Counted from the first letter of the stretch, positions 38,641 to 49,320 are shown. The stretch: 64,000 nt of DNA from Mesorhabditis belari (GCA_958450365.1 CAUEEP010000869.1:310001-374000), one strand, 5' to 3'. The notes: generated by a model from the letters alone, not told the origin. Numbers and translations are program-made.

Positions 38641-39394
38641 TAAGTTTAAAAATTCAATAAATTAACAGATTTTAACAGAATCTATTTCAAAAATCAAACT
38701 CATAAGTGAATAATGAATGAAAAAAACATTATAGAAAACGTTTTTAAGGTGGTGAAGGCTAGTCAAAACATGGTTCTTCTCTATGTAATGTTTGGGGGTT
38801 TTTGAAAGAGAAAGATGAGAAGATGAAAAAGAAGAAAAGATTAAGTGAATTTCAGAGAAATCATAGAAAAAGAAAAGAGACTGATTCCTTTTTTTGCTCT
38901 CTTTTTGTTGCCTTTTTCTCATCGACTAAAGAGACTGGCTGCGCTCATCGATTCGATTCGAGAGGAGAGGGGTCACTCTCGTCACTCTCATCTCTTTCAA
39001 ATCTTTGTCAGACATTCAAAGACTAGAAAACTATCAAAATATTTAAAAAATATCAGATTCTACAGAAAAAATCAATTCTTTTCCAAGTTGACGAAAGATA
39101 GAGCAGCTTTTTTTTCTTGTCAAATCTAGTTTTCTTATCAATTCTATCAATCTCGTTATCCACTTGAATCCTAAATGAAAGAAATGTCTGAAGATGTATG
39201 AAGTATGAAGAAAAGAAAGAAAAAGGACTCTGGAGGCTATGAAACGATCAGAAAAGAAATGTATAGGAATATTAGAATATTATTCGATTAAGTAGAGTTC
39301 CAAGCAAGCCCTGGAACCAGGGCCAAACAAAACTAGAGCTCAAGCCTAGTCAGAAATCCAGGCCTGGCTTCTGTTCAGATCAGATAGAGCAGCT

Positions 39395-39660
39395 TGAGGC
39401 TGGTCAGAAGCCAGGTCCAGTCCTGGCCTGGCCTAGTCTCCAGATCCAGATCTGGCCTAGGCTCCAGCTCCAGATCTGGCCTAGCCTCCAGCTCCAGATC
39501 TGGCTTAGGCTCCAGAACCCGATCTGGCCTAGCCTCCAGCTCTAGATCTGGCCTAGCCTCCAGCTCTAGATCTGGTCTAGCCTCCAGCTCTAGATCTGGC
39601 CTAGGCTCCAGATCCAGACCTGATCTTCCCTAGGTACTATTTGTAAGCCAAACCCTGGCA
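39395..39660. repeat. 24-bp minisatellite M, copy 1
   Basis: About nine units of CTCCAGCTCTAGATCTGGCC plus TAGC, followed by TACTATTTGTAAGCCAAACC. The same unit type and the same trailing sequence occur at 42440-42735. Confidence 0.85.
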
Positions 39661-39719
39661 AGGTCAGCTTAATTTAGATCCGGCATGGTCTAACCGGGCC
39701 AGAAGAAGCCCATACGTAC

Positions 39720-39868
39720 CTCGAATCTTGTTTCGGACAACCATTTGCTTTTGCCAGTGCGATTTTTGTAAAAAATTTCATTGGTTTCCTTGTGGTAAAA
39801 GAATGATGGCCTACTTGATCGATATTTAGATTTCTTGTATTGTACGACGACCGCAGAGTCTCCAAATA
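39720..39868 (-). CDS. Possible alternative 5' exon of plc-3
   Basis: On the minus strand one frame stays open for about 50 residues and ends at a good donor (GTACGT) in phase 0. The peptide reads GDSAVVVQYKKSKYRSS, then a stretch rich in Tyr, His, Lys and Asn (FYHKETNEIFYKN), then KWLSETRFE. Phase 0 would allow joining to the plc-3 exon ending at 34967, whose frame is open upstream of its ATG from about 35019, or directly to 32109. There is no in-frame ATG and the upstream acceptor is poor, so it would have to be an internal exon of a longer isoform. The spacing of aromatic residues is faintly WW-like, but I do not assign a domain. It may also belong to an unrelated gene or be chance. Confidence 0.3.
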
Positions 39869-40739
39869 GGAAGATACGGTATTTATCTATTCAATTATCG
39901 AACTAGACCTCAAAGCAAAGCTTCACTCAAACTCTTTTCGCTCACCTGAATTGTAAAAACTCGAAAACGAAAAAATTCACAATAAAAACAAGATACGTAA
40001 ATGGTGAAAAAGAAAAGTTGCAAGAAAAGTTTCAAGAAAATTGAAAAAGAAAAGAATTCAAATATTGTTTCAAGGAAAAAAAAAGATGACGATTGTGTGC
40101 ATTATTTGAATGAAAATCGTTTGAGAGAGGCGATGGGGGTCTCAAATTTTCTTCTTCTTTTTTAAGGTTCTTTTTTTCGAGGTTCGCTGGACGAGTGAAA
40201 AAGACCAAAAATTTGCAATTTCCCCCTTCAAAAAGCTCTTTTTCTTTTTTCATTTCTCTCAATTTTCGCGTTTAGTGTTTTGGTTTTGAAGAAATTGCTT
40301 AAAAATAGAAAAATTAAAAGAAAGAAAGTACCAAAAAAATCGTTGACGATTACTTTAGATTATTTCCTGTGTTTTGTGCTCAAAAAAATCATAGTTAGCT
40401 TTCTTTGTGTGCCAGAAGAGATGCGTTTACAGAGCATAAAGACAAAGGTAAGCTCTCTTTCAAGTAAGCTTCTAGAAGTGAGCTTCTAGAAGTAAGCTTC
40501 AGCAACGAGGTGGAGCACAAGAGTGGCAGAGACGGTCAGAGAAAGGATGGCTAGAGTGCAACCACCACCAGCACCAGCAAGTCGAAGACTTCGAACCAGG
40601 AACAATCAAGCTAGGAAACACTGGATGACAATAGCAAGCGATAGAGAAATGTGGAAGCCAGTTGTGAGCTGCGCAAATAGGAACACCTGAGTGCGAAAAC
40701 AGATTAAATAAAAGCTTCTACAAGTAAGCTTCTAGAAGT
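39869..40739. other. Intergenic stretch without a clear gene
   Basis: AT-rich. 40355-40450 carries paired dispersed motif halves (TGTGTTTTGTGCTC and AGATGCGTTTACAGAGC). A 76-codon minus-strand frame at 40032-40262 is open but has no recognisable feature. Likely upstream region of plc-3 and of the BRI3-like gene. Confidence 0.35.
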
Positions 40740-41095
40740 GAGCTTCTACAAGTAGGCTTCTTCAAGCCAGCTTCTGCAAGTGAGCTTCTACAAGCCATCC
40801 TTCAAGCAATCTTCTTCAAGCCTTCTTCAAGCATCTTCTTCAAGCCTTCTTCAAGCCTTCTTCTTCAAGCCTTCTACAAGCCTTCTTCTTCAAGCCTTCT
40901 TCAAGCCTTCTTCTTCAAGCCTTCTTCAAGCCTTCTACAAGCCCTTCAAACCTTCTTCAAGCCTTCTTCAAGCCTTCTTCTTCAAACCTTCTTCAAGCCT
41001 TCTTCAAGCCTTCTTCTTCAAGCCTTCTACAAGCCTTCTTCTACAAGCAATCTTCTTCAAGCCTTCTTCAAGCAATCTTCTTCTTCTTCTAAATC
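40740..41095. repeat. TTCTTCAAGCC repeat
   Basis: About thirty units of CTTCTTCAAGCCTTCTTCAA, upstream of the BRI3-like gene. Confidence 0.85.
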
Positions 41096-41449
41096 TAAAT
41101 GATATTCAATTCCCCACCTATTCATCCAATTCAATTACCCAGCTTTGAATGAGAGAAAATACAAGAATCAACGATCATTTAAAGAACTGAAAGCTAAATT
41201 TGTTCCTATGTGATCATTAATCTTTAGAAGTGGGTAAATTCCATCTTTCTCTGACTCATTGGCTCTCTTTTTCTATTCTCGTCACAATCTGAGCTCAATA
41301 TTTGCTTTAAGATTGTTTTTCTTTTCACCATTTCTTCATTCACTTCTAAAAAACCCACAAATGAAACATTTTAAGAAAGAAAAGTGTTTTTACAAAAAAG
41401 AAATTGAAAATAAATCAAAAGAAAAATGAAGTGACTCTTAGATTTGTTT

Positions 41450-41915
41450 AAACTAGTTTAAAGTAAAGTTTAAACCAGTTTAAACCAGTTTAAAGTAAAG
41501 TTTAGACTAGTTTAAACCAGTTTAAAGTAAAGTTTAAACTAGTTTAAACTAGTTTAAAGTAAAGTTTAGACTAGTTTAAACTAGTTTAAAGTAAAGCTTA
41601 AACTGTTTAAACCAGTTTAAAGTAAAGTTTAAACTAGTTTAAACTAGTTTAAAGTAAAGTTTAAACTATTTAAACCAGTTTAAAGTAAAGTTTAAAACCT
41701 GTTTAAACCAGTTTAAAGTAAAGTTTAGACTAGTTTAAACCAGTTTAAAGTAAAGTTTAAACTATTTAAACCAGTTTAAAGTAAAGTTTAAACTATTTAA
41801 ACCAGTTTAAAGTAAAGTTTAAACCAGTTTAAACTAGTTTAAAGTAAAGTTTAAACCAGTTTAAACTAGTTTAAAGTAAAGTTTAAACCAGTTTAAACTA
41901 GTTTAAAATCAAAGC
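41450..41915. repeat. GTTTAAACCAGTTTAAAGTAAA minisatellite
   Basis: About fourteen 32-bp units built on GTTTAAAC and AGTTTAAAGTAAAG, ending 100 bp before the BRI3-like start. Confidence 0.87.
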
Positions 41916-42017
41916 TAAAAATTTACATTATCTTTTAAAAAAATTTGAATAGATAGAAAAAGATTATCAGTCTTTTTTTCTTCACATTCTCATTTTCATT
42001 GCATTTTTTTCGGTTCA

Positions 42018-43403
42018 ATGTATGGTGAGTTTTTTTTGTCGGATTCAGAGCTCAATATTTGCTTTAAGATTGTTTTTTCTTTTCAACATTTCAACTGTAT
42101 TTTAGAGAAAATTTCGTTCCAAAACGAAAACTCTTCTTTTTCAGGGTTTCGTGATGGGGCAAGTTGTGCGAATTGTGGGAAAGAGGTTCAGAAACATTTT
42201 ACCGCCATTGGTTTCCTCCTTTTCATCGCCACGTTTTGGTTTTTTTGTGAGTTTTTGAAGTGGGTTTTTAAAGATGAAAAGTCAGCCTACTGATCTGGCC
42301 TCGCTGTAGGCTACAAAAAGGTTTTTGGGCCAGGCGTTGACTTTGCTTAAAGCCTGGCCTGACATCTTTGACTTTTGCTTAAAGCCTTTATATTTCTTCT
42401 TTCTTCTCTAGCAATAAGATACCGGATAGTTCAGTGGTTAGAGCATGGCCTGGCCTGACCTAACCTTCAGATCCAGACCTGGCCTAGCCTTCAGATCCAG
42501 ACCTGGCCTAGCCTTCAGATCCAGACCTGGCCTAGCCTTCAGATCCAGACCTGGCCTAGCCTTCAGAAGCAGACCTGGCCTAGCATCCAGATCCAGACCT
42601 TACCTAGCATCCAGATACAGATCTGGTCTGGCCTAGGCACTATTTGTAAGCCAAACCCTGCTTAGAGCATGACCTGGCCTAGTCTCCAGATCCAGGCCAG
42701 GCATAGTTTCCAGATCCAGGCCAGGCATAGTCTTCAGATCCAGTTTTTGGGCCAGGCTTTGACTTTGCTTAAAGCCTTTATATTTCCCCTTTCTTCTCTA
42801 TCAATAAGATGCCGGATAGCTCAGTGGTTAGAGCATTTGCTTGGAAAGTAAAAGCAAGCGCAAGAGCAAGAACAGGTCGAGATTTCAATCGCCTCTCCGG
42901 AAATCTTTCTTTACCATTCCTTATTTGATTACTGGCTGATCAGTCTTGAGCCTGGTTTCACTATCGGTTCACTATAGTGTACTTCAGCGGTTTATGGCTT
43001 ATGGCTTACTGTAATAGCTTATTTAAGTCAATCCAGAGTGCTATCAGCTTTCCGAATTTACTGTGCTTTACTGGGTGTACTGTGATGGTTTATTGAACTG
43101 TATTTAACTTGTGCAATGATCAATCAAATGTACTGCAATGCCTGTAATGCCTTGCGTACTGTAATGCCAGATTGCTCTATTTCTAAAAGTCGTTTTGTTA
43201 GTTTTAAAAAACTGTAAACCCATAAAAGTTCTTTCTTTTCAGGTGTCGGTTTGTGGCTTTTGTTTTTGATGCGCGAGGATTTTTGTGTGTCTTGTCAAAG
43301 TGATTGGTGGGCCTCTTACGCAAAAGAGATACGCAAAAATAAGGTTAAATTTATTCTAATTTATTCAATTTATTCAAATTTTCTAGAAATTCAAATAATT
43401 TAA
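42018..43403 (+). CDS. Small BRI3-like membrane protein with two CxxC motifs
   Basis: Three exons: 42018-42024 (only ATG TAT G), 42145-42246 after a TTTTTCAG acceptor, and 43243-43403 after TCTTTTCAG. Phases match at both junctions. The product is about 89 residues: MYGFRDGASCANCGKEVQ, a hydrophobic segment of about 28 residues (IGFLLFIATF then VGLWLLFLM), then a second pair in DFCVSCQSDWW. A CxxC-hydrophobic-CxxC layout with HFTAIG just after the first pair is what BRI3 proteins (small lysosomal or vesicle membrane proteins) show; LITAF-domain proteins have a related layout. I infer a zinc-binding, membrane-inserted hairpin. The stop is taken at 43401; a GTTAAA donor at 43344 could instead lead to further exons. 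The intron at 42247-43242 holds a 24-bp minisatellite and a tRNA-like sequence. The seven-nucleotide first exon needs RNA support. Confidence 0.6.
42440..42735. repeat. 24-bp minisatellite M, copy 2
   Basis: About ten units of CTTCAGATCCAGACCTGGCC plus TAGC, then CACTATTTGTAAGCCAAACC. In the second intron of the BRI3-like gene. Confidence 0.85.
42811..42901 (+). pseudogene. tRNA-like sequence with long variable arm
   Basis: GCCGGATAGCTCAGTGGTTA at the 5' end, a stretch of AAGCAAGCGCAAGAGCAAG, GGTCGAGATTTCAATCGCC, and TCCGG able to pair with CCGGA. In the second intron of the BRI3-like gene. Confidence 0.5.
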
Positions 43404-43484
43404 AGATATTTAGCTAACAGAATGGGTAAAAGTAAGAAAAAATTTGGGTAGACTGATTTCCGCAACTTTTTTTGCGCAACTTTA

Positions 43485-43826
43485 AGCCTAACCCTGAGCC
43501 TGAGCCTGAGTCTAAGCCTAAGCCTGAGCCTGAGCCTGAGTCTAAGCCTAACCCTGAGCCTGAGCCTGAGCCTAAGCCTGAGCCTGAGCCTGAGCCTGAG
43601 TCTAAGCCTAAGCCTAACCCTGAGCCTGAGCCTGAGTCTAAGCCTAAGCCTGAGCCTGAGCCTGAGCCTGAGCCACCCTGAGCCTGAGCCTAAGCCTAAG
43701 CCTGAGCCTGAGCCTGAGCCTGAGTCTAAGCCCAAGCCTGAGCCTGAGCCTGAGCCCTAAGCCTGAGCCTGAGCCTGAGCCTGAGTCTAAGCCCAAGCCT
43801 AACCCTGAGCCTGAGCCTGAGCTAAC

Positions 43827-43857
<31 letters not shown>

Positions 43858-43861
43858 TCTA

Positions 43862-43896
<35 letters not shown>

Positions 43897-43900
43897 TCCG
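43485..43900 (-). repeat. GCCTGA-dominated telomere-like array
   Basis: About 70 units, mainly GCCTGA with ordered GTCTAA and GCCTAA variants in a higher-order pattern. Just downstream of the BRI3-like gene. Confidence 0.85.
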
Positions 43901-44045
43901 CAACTCTCCATAACTTTCTTCTAAGTTGACCAATCTTTATGCTTTTGGTTTCATTTTGTAGATCTCAATAAGTGCAACAAAATGAAACCAAAAGCATAAA
44001 GATTGGTCGACTTAGAAGAAAGTTATGGCGAGTTGTGGAAAAGAC
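43895..44045. repeat. Short foldback next to the GCCTGA array
   Basis: CAATCTTTATGCTTTTGGTT at about 43931 has its complement at about 43990, flanked by TAACTTTCTTCTAAGT and its complement. The arms are about 60 bp, the centre about 20 bp. Confidence 0.75.
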
Positions 44046-44599
44046 CCAGTTGCGGAAACTAGCCTCGCCCAAAACAATCCTTTAAACTGGTATAAGAAAA
44101 GGGAAAAGTCAAGGGCTAAGTTTAATCAAAGGTTTCCTCTAATTTTTCAAATTTAAAAGTAAAATGAAATCTTTACTATAGCAATTTTATTAGTAAAGAT
44201 ATTATGAATTGTATAAGATATTCAGTTATTCGTCTACGATCCAAGAAAAGCAAAAATCGACTCAAAATCAACTCAAAAGCGACTCAAAATCGAGAGAAAC
44301 GATGAATGAAATAAAGAAAAGCTAAGAATCTGAAAAATCTATTTCGAAATATCATTTTATTATTTTCGACATGATTTATGCTTTTGTTTTTGGTCTTTTT
44401 TTCCAAATTTACTTCAATTTTCTTAGAATAAAGTGCTGAAGCTTACTGTAGACTTACTGTAGTCAGTCTAGGCTTACTCTCCTCCATTCCTGCTTCATTC
44501 TAATTTGATCTATTCTTATCAATCATCTCTAAACTCTCAATCAAAATCGACAGTAATATTAATATTAAACCCTAAGAGTTTAAGAACTCGGCAAAGGGT

Positions 44600-44765
44600 A
44601 CAGTAGAGATAAAAGCATGAAGCATTTGCGGGTAAGGTAGCCTCAAATGATATGGTAGCGTTGTTGTGTGAGGGTACGGTAACCACAAATAATACGGTAG
44701 CGTTGTGTGTGCGGGTACGGTAGCCTCAAATGATATGGTTGCATTGTTGTGGGTACCGTAGCGAG
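44600..44765. repeat. TACGGTAGCCTCAAATGATA repeat
   Basis: Three to four units with GGTAGCGTTGTTGTG. Intergenic. Confidence 0.75.
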
Positions 44766-44884
44766 GGTAAACTTTAGCTGCTTAGATGAGGAAGATTAGG
44801 ATTCTCAAGGAAAACCCATTCCAACACTAGCTCTACAATCATTGAGTACAAGGCTAATTTATTCTAGCATTAGGAATTGATTTG

Positions 44885-45215
44885 AGTTACTGTACTGGGC
44901 AAGGGTTACTGTAGTTATTCTAGGCCTACTGTAGTCATTCTAGGCTTACTATAGTCATTCTAGGGTTTACTGTAGCCATTCTAGACTTGCTGTAGCCATT
45001 CTAGGCTTACTGTAGCCATTCTAGACTTGCTGTAGCCATTCTAGGCTTACTGTAGCCATGCTAGACTTGCTGTAGTCATTCTAGACTTACTGTAATCATT
45101 CTAGGCTTACTATAGTCATTCTAGGGTTTACTGTAGTCATTATAGGCTTACTGTAGTCATTCTAGACTTACTGTAGCCATTCTAGGCTTACTGTAGTCAT
45201 TCTAAGAGTATCAGA
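44885..45215. repeat. 20-bp TACTGTAG minisatellite
   Basis: About sixteen units of TTCTAGGCTTACTGTAGCCA. Here the octamer is locked into a regular 20-bp period, unlike its irregular clusters. Confidence 0.85.
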
Positions 45216-45570
45216 TTGATTTTGTAAGATAAATAAGGCAATTGAGGCAACTTTCCTGCAAGAAAACTATTCGGTTGTCTATTAACTATTCCCTCTTTCC
45301 TGTTAAACCGCTATCTTTCATAAGCTTTTTTCTGGAGAAGCTTTTTCTCTAAAAAGCTCCGCCCCTTTCTCTTTCCTCTTTCTCTTTCTTTCCTTTCCCC
45401 ATAAATCAGCCATTTCTTCAGAAAACAAGACAGAAATTCTTTCAAATTCACTTTTAATAAATTTTTTAATGATAGAATTTTAGCGCACAGTTTCGTAGTC
45501 GTGTATTCGGTACTAATGATAATAAGTAAATTTAAAGATAAACTAAGATAAACTAAGTAAACTAAGTAAA

Positions 45571-45618
45571 TTTCCTTTAGAACTATTCAACATAGTCGTT
45601 GAATAGTTCTAAAGGAAA
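45571..45618. repeat. Perfect 21-bp stem hairpin
   Basis: TTTCCTTTAGAACTATTCAA plus C, a six-base loop (ATAGTC), then the exact reverse complement. Isolated in intergenic DNA. Confidence 0.75.
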
Positions 45619-45774
45619 TTATTGAAAACTTTCGAATAAATTAATGGAATAAAATCATTAAATTGCTTTGTAAACTGCTAAATAAACTGATGCTAATTTG
45701 TAAAGTGCCAATAAAATCATTAAATTGCTTTGCTTTGTAAATTTCATTCTTTTCTTTTGTAAATTATGATTTTC

Positions 45775-45852
45775 TTTTTCTTTTTCTTTTCTTTTTCTTT
45801 TCTTTTTCTTTTCTTTTCTTTTCTTTTTCTTTTCTTTTTCTTTTCTTTACTT
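45775..45852. repeat. TTTTCTTTTC simple repeat
   Basis: Polypyrimidine, intergenic. Confidence 0.8.
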
Positions 45853-45909
45853 CTAAATGATCATTTGTAGATTTTAGGCTAACCATGAGAAAATAGAAAA
45901 GAATAGAAA

Positions 45910-45984
45910 AAAAAGAAAAGAAAAGTCCAAGCATTCCACGGACACTCAAAATCATTCACCTTTTCTCTCCTCATGTTCATCTCT
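45910..45984. repeat. Duplicated 68-bp block, copy 1
   Basis: AAGTCCAAGCATTCCACGGA then CACTCAAAATCATTCACCTT then TTCTCTCCTCATGTTCAT, identical to 48226-48293. Confidence 0.8.
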
Positions 45985-46361
45985 TCTCCCCCCCAAACCC
46001 CTTTCACTTGAATACCTCGAATTCCTCAAAGATTTTTCCTTTCGGAAAACAGTGCTTCTTTAAATCTCTTGAATTCTAGATCGTTTTCCAGTTTCCACTC
46101 TTCTAAGAACAAATTTTGACCTATTAACAACGATCTAGTGAACAGTATAAACATCATTTTAATGCATTCATCTTTCCCAGCTTCACCATTGCTTTGTAAA
46201 CCTACACCATCAGCCATTCAATTACTCCTTTAAGAATTTTGTCCTTATTATTTGAATTTACAACTTTTTTTGCTTTTTTTGACGATTTTACAATGATTCA
46301 ATCATTTATTTTTTATAAAGCATAACTTTATAAAGTTTATGGGTAAAATCAAAGTTCAAAA

Positions 46362-46429
46362 GACTTGGAAGGATTTGAACCTTCAATCTTCTGATCCGTA
46401 GACGAATGCGTTAGCCATTGCGCCAAGTG
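46362..46429 (-). pseudogene. tRNA-Arg(ACG)-like sequence
   Basis: Acceptor ends CACTTGG and CCAAGTC pair at six of seven positions. The loop CTACGGA gives anticodon ACG and the T arm GAAGGTTCAAATCCTTC is sound, but two anticodon-stem pairs are broken. The best candidate here for a recently functional tRNA. Confidence 0.6.
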
Positions 46430-46558
46430 ACCGTCCTGGGTAGCCCTTGATAAACACCTTTTTGATTCACCTTGTCTCCAGTTTGTTCCAGGATCCGATT
46501 ACACGTCGATTTTACAATATAAACATTAGTTAAGTCCCTCTGGAGTGAGGGGGAAAAA

Positions 46559-46631
46559 GTCCGTCGTGGTGTAATGGTTAGCAGCGTTGGGTGGTAAGCG
46601 GAAGCTCGAGGGTTCGACTCCTGGCAGAGCA
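46559..46631 (+). pseudogene. tRNA-like sequence
   Basis: GTGGTGTAATGGTTAGCAGC and GAGGGTTCGACTCCTGGC. It faces the tRNA-Arg-like sequence 130 bp away on the other strand. Confidence 0.5.
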
Positions 46632-46974
46632 CAAATTTTTGATCAGACTTTTTCATTCAGTTTCTATTAAACCGATCTTTCTCCAGTTTGTTCAATGTTC
46701 GATTTTCTCGTAAACCTTCACCATCTAGTGCACTGAATTCTCAATGTTTTCTTGATAAAGTTAAAGATTTGTTTGGAGAAAAGCAAATTTCACTAAAATT
46801 CATTGCGCTAGAAAGTGTGCGTTTACAAGAAGGACAAAGTACGGGTTTTTCGATAGAGGTTTTCTATAGAGGTTCTATAGAGAAATTCTCAAATCAAATT
46901 GATGAACTGTGAAAAAATTCATCGATTTCGTGACTAATATCGATCGTGACTAATATCGATTTCGGAAAATGAAA

Positions 46975-47075
46975 TGAAGAAAGAAAGAAAGGAAGAAAGA
47001 AAGAAAGAAAGGAAGAAAGAAAGAAAGGAAGAAAGAAAGATAGAAGGAAAGAAAGATAGATAGAAGGAAATACTT
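46975..47075. repeat. GAAAGAAAGGAAGAAA repeat
   Basis: Simple purine repeat between dispersed-motif DNA and MITE L copies. Confidence 0.8.
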
Positions 47076-47099
47076 GGTATACATATTTCTGAGCTCCTT

Positions 47100-47335
47100 T
47101 TAGCTATTCTCTCTAATCGTAGTTCACACTCAGCTTTGCCTAAACTCCTTGAAATCTCGAGAACCGCTTATCAGAACCTATCGATGTGGGGTCGGAAAAT
47201 GTAGCTAACGATGAGATCTTTCCGGGGATTTGAGTGTTGAGCTTCTGTGAAAGCTTTGAAAGCCGTAAAATAGTGATGAACTCGGCTCGCCGGCGTGCAC
47301 TACCATTAGAGAGAATACGGTATTCAGCTTTGCCC
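47100..47335. mobile_element. MITE L copy
   Basis: About 235 bp with core ATCTCGAGAACCGCTTATCA and the right TIR TTAGAGAGAATACGGT. Family TIR is ACCGTATTCTCTCTAATA. Intergenic. Confidence 0.65.
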
Positions 47336-47584
47336 GCGCTCCCAGGGGTTTTCGGCTATGGAGAATCTGACTTTTGGGTTTATTTTTAAAAAAGGGCGGG
47401 GCTTAAGTAGCAAACTCTTAGCGCAGCTAACGTTAAGAACTCGATCAATCAACTAAAATTTGGGTTTTGTTTAGTCAAAACGCAACTTTCGGTTCATTAC
47501 TTTCCCGGATTCCCTGAACCAAACATTTTTGCCGCGAAAACGCCCAGGAGGTTTACGCTGAAAAAAAAACGATTTTCTTCTGAG

Positions 47585-47856
47585 CTTCGCGTAAATTCCT
47601 CGAAATCTCGAGAACCGAACTTACCCCGATGGGGTCGAAAAAGGGGAAATGAGTTTCAAGGAAATGGTGGGCAAGGGAGTTGGTTGGAAATTTGTCAGAA
47701 CCTATCGATGTGGGGTCGGAAAATGTAGCTGACGATGAGATCTAGTGAATGATTTGAGTGTTGAGCTTCTGGGAAAGCTTGGGAGCTGTAAAATAGTCAC
47801 CAACTCGGCTCGCCGGCATGCGCTATCATTAGAGAGAATACGGTGTATTATAGATT
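47585..47856. mobile_element. MITE L copy, rearranged
   Basis: The core follows a short diverged half-unit (CTCGAGAACCGAACTTACCC); the right end TTAGAGAGAATACGGTGTAT is intact. About 250 bp from the previous copy. Confidence 0.6.
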
Positions 47857-48184
47857 AAATTTTCACACGTCTTCACTCTTTTTTGTGAACTGTGAGAAAT
47901 TTTGCTTCGATTTCGTGACTAATTTGCGAGATCTTTCAAGCCGATAAATCTATTAGACATTAAAGAATTTGTTTTGTTTTTTTAAATCCCGATCAAATGG
48001 CTTTCATTCGAATCTCTATTTTTTTGTTTTATTTTCTTTTTTTTGCCTTTTTTTTGCTTTTTTGATTAAAGTGCTCATTTCAAAATAATTTTTTAGAAAT
48101 TTTTGAATCTTTTCCGCAAATTTCAAACCCTTTAAAACTTTAAAAAGAGGAATTTAAATTCAAATCTTTCTCTCATTTCCAAGA

Positions 48185-48340
48185 AAGATTCAAAAAAATA
48201 AAAAAATGACTTCAGAGCCAAAAAAAAGAAAAGTCCAAGCATTCCACGGACACTCAAAATCATTCACCTTTTCTCTCCTCATGTTCATGTTCAAAAATAA
48301 AAAAAATGACTTCAGAGCCACAAAAAAGCCAAAAAAAAGA
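48185..48340. repeat. Duplicated 68-bp block, copy 2, between direct repeats
   Basis: The block at 48226-48293 is bracketed by two copies of AAAAAAATGACTTCAGAGCC (about 48197 and 48300). An open frame from about 48206 reads MTSEPKKRKVQAFHGHSKS; its resemblance to a nuclear localisation signal comes from an A-rich run and is probably chance. Confidence 0.7.
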
Positions 48341-48614
48341 CCCACCACATAGAAATTTCAAAAAAAGAAATCCAAAAAAGAAAAAAATTTTCTTTATTTT
48401 TTGTCTTTTCTTTAAGTTTTCAAAAGAAGAATGACTCAAAAAAAAGCAAAAATTTGTTCGTTTTTTGAAGAAAAGATTTTAAAAAAGAGGTTTTTTGAAC
48501 AAAAAAAAAAGTGTTCTTCGCGTGAATTTTGGAAAATTTAGTTAAAGTAAAGAAAGGAAAAGAAGAAAAAAAAAAGCCCCGCCAAAAGTTGAGAAATCCA
48601 TTTGATCTTGGATT

Positions 48615-49060
48615 TTTGAATGCTTGCTTGAGATTTTGATTTAACTACTTTTCACTACATTAAACTACATCTAGCTACGTTTAGCTACGTTTCACTACGC
48701 TTAGCTACGTTTCACTACGCTTAGCTACGTTTCACTACGCTTAGCTACGTTTCACTACGCTTAGCTACGTTTCACTACGCTTAGCTACGTTTCACTACGC
48801 TTAGCTACGTTTCACTACGCTTAGCTACGTTCAGATACGTTTAGCTACGTGCACTACTATTAAAGAAAATGTAAATTATACGAGAAATATGGAAATATTT
48901 TGATGTATAATATTTATTATATAAACAAAGCTTAAAAGCTCAACAATTGTTGAGCTTTTAAGCTTGTGTAGTATAATACGGTATTCTTTTGAAATAGAAA
49001 TCGATTCAAAATAGCAATTGAGCAATATTCAACTCATTTTGTTGAATATTGCTAAATAGC
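48615..49060. repeat. Repeat K, copy 2 (expanded minisatellite version)
   Basis: Same order of blocks as 21516-21870 but with about eight units of the 20-bp minisatellite instead of about four. The 38-bp palindrome (about 48928-48965) is unchanged. In both places a MITE L copy follows, so the pair may move together. Confidence 0.8.
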
Positions 49061-49084
49061 AAGCTCTTAAAACACAGTGATCGT

Positions 49085-49320
49085 ACTCTCTCTAATACTA
49101 GTGCACCCTAAGCTCTCTCTAAATTCCTTGAAATCTCGAGAACCGCTTATCAGAACCTATCGATGTTGGGTCGGAAAATGTAGCTAACGATGAGATCTAG
49201 TGGGGGATTTGAGTGTTGAGCTTCTGGGAAGACTTGGAAACTGTAAAATAGTCATCAACTCGGCTTAGGCTTACACTTAGGCTCGGGGTGCACTACTATT
49301 AGAGAAAATACGATATTCCC
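49085..49320. mobile_element. MITE L copy
   Basis: Left TIR TACTCTCTCTAATACTAGTG and right TTAGAGAAAATACGAT, with the standard core. Adjacent to repeat K copy 2. Confidence 0.7.

Noticed and set aside
38927..39015. Short minus-strand frame starting MSDKDLKEMRVTRV
   Set aside because: Only 29 codons, no in-phase donor to join plc-3, no conservation evidence.
40032..40262. 76-codon minus-strand frame upstream of plc-3
   Set aside because: A-rich and low in complexity, with no donor in phase; more likely promoter DNA.
40780..41148. 122-codon Ser/Phe/Leu-rich open frame
   Set aside because: Made of the TTCTTCAAGCC repeat.
43400..43735. Arg-Leu or Pro-Glu repeat protein near the BRI3-like gene
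   Set aside because: Telomere-like GCCTGA array.
46026..46217. 63-codon minus-strand frame starting MADGVGLQSNGEAG
   Set aside because: Looks mildly protein-like but overlaps repeated sequence and has no splice partner; chance is more likely.
48206..48350. Small protein with an SV40-type PKKRKV nuclear signal
   Set aside because: The motif arises from an A-rich run joined to a duplicated non-coding block; the first copy lacks the same start.
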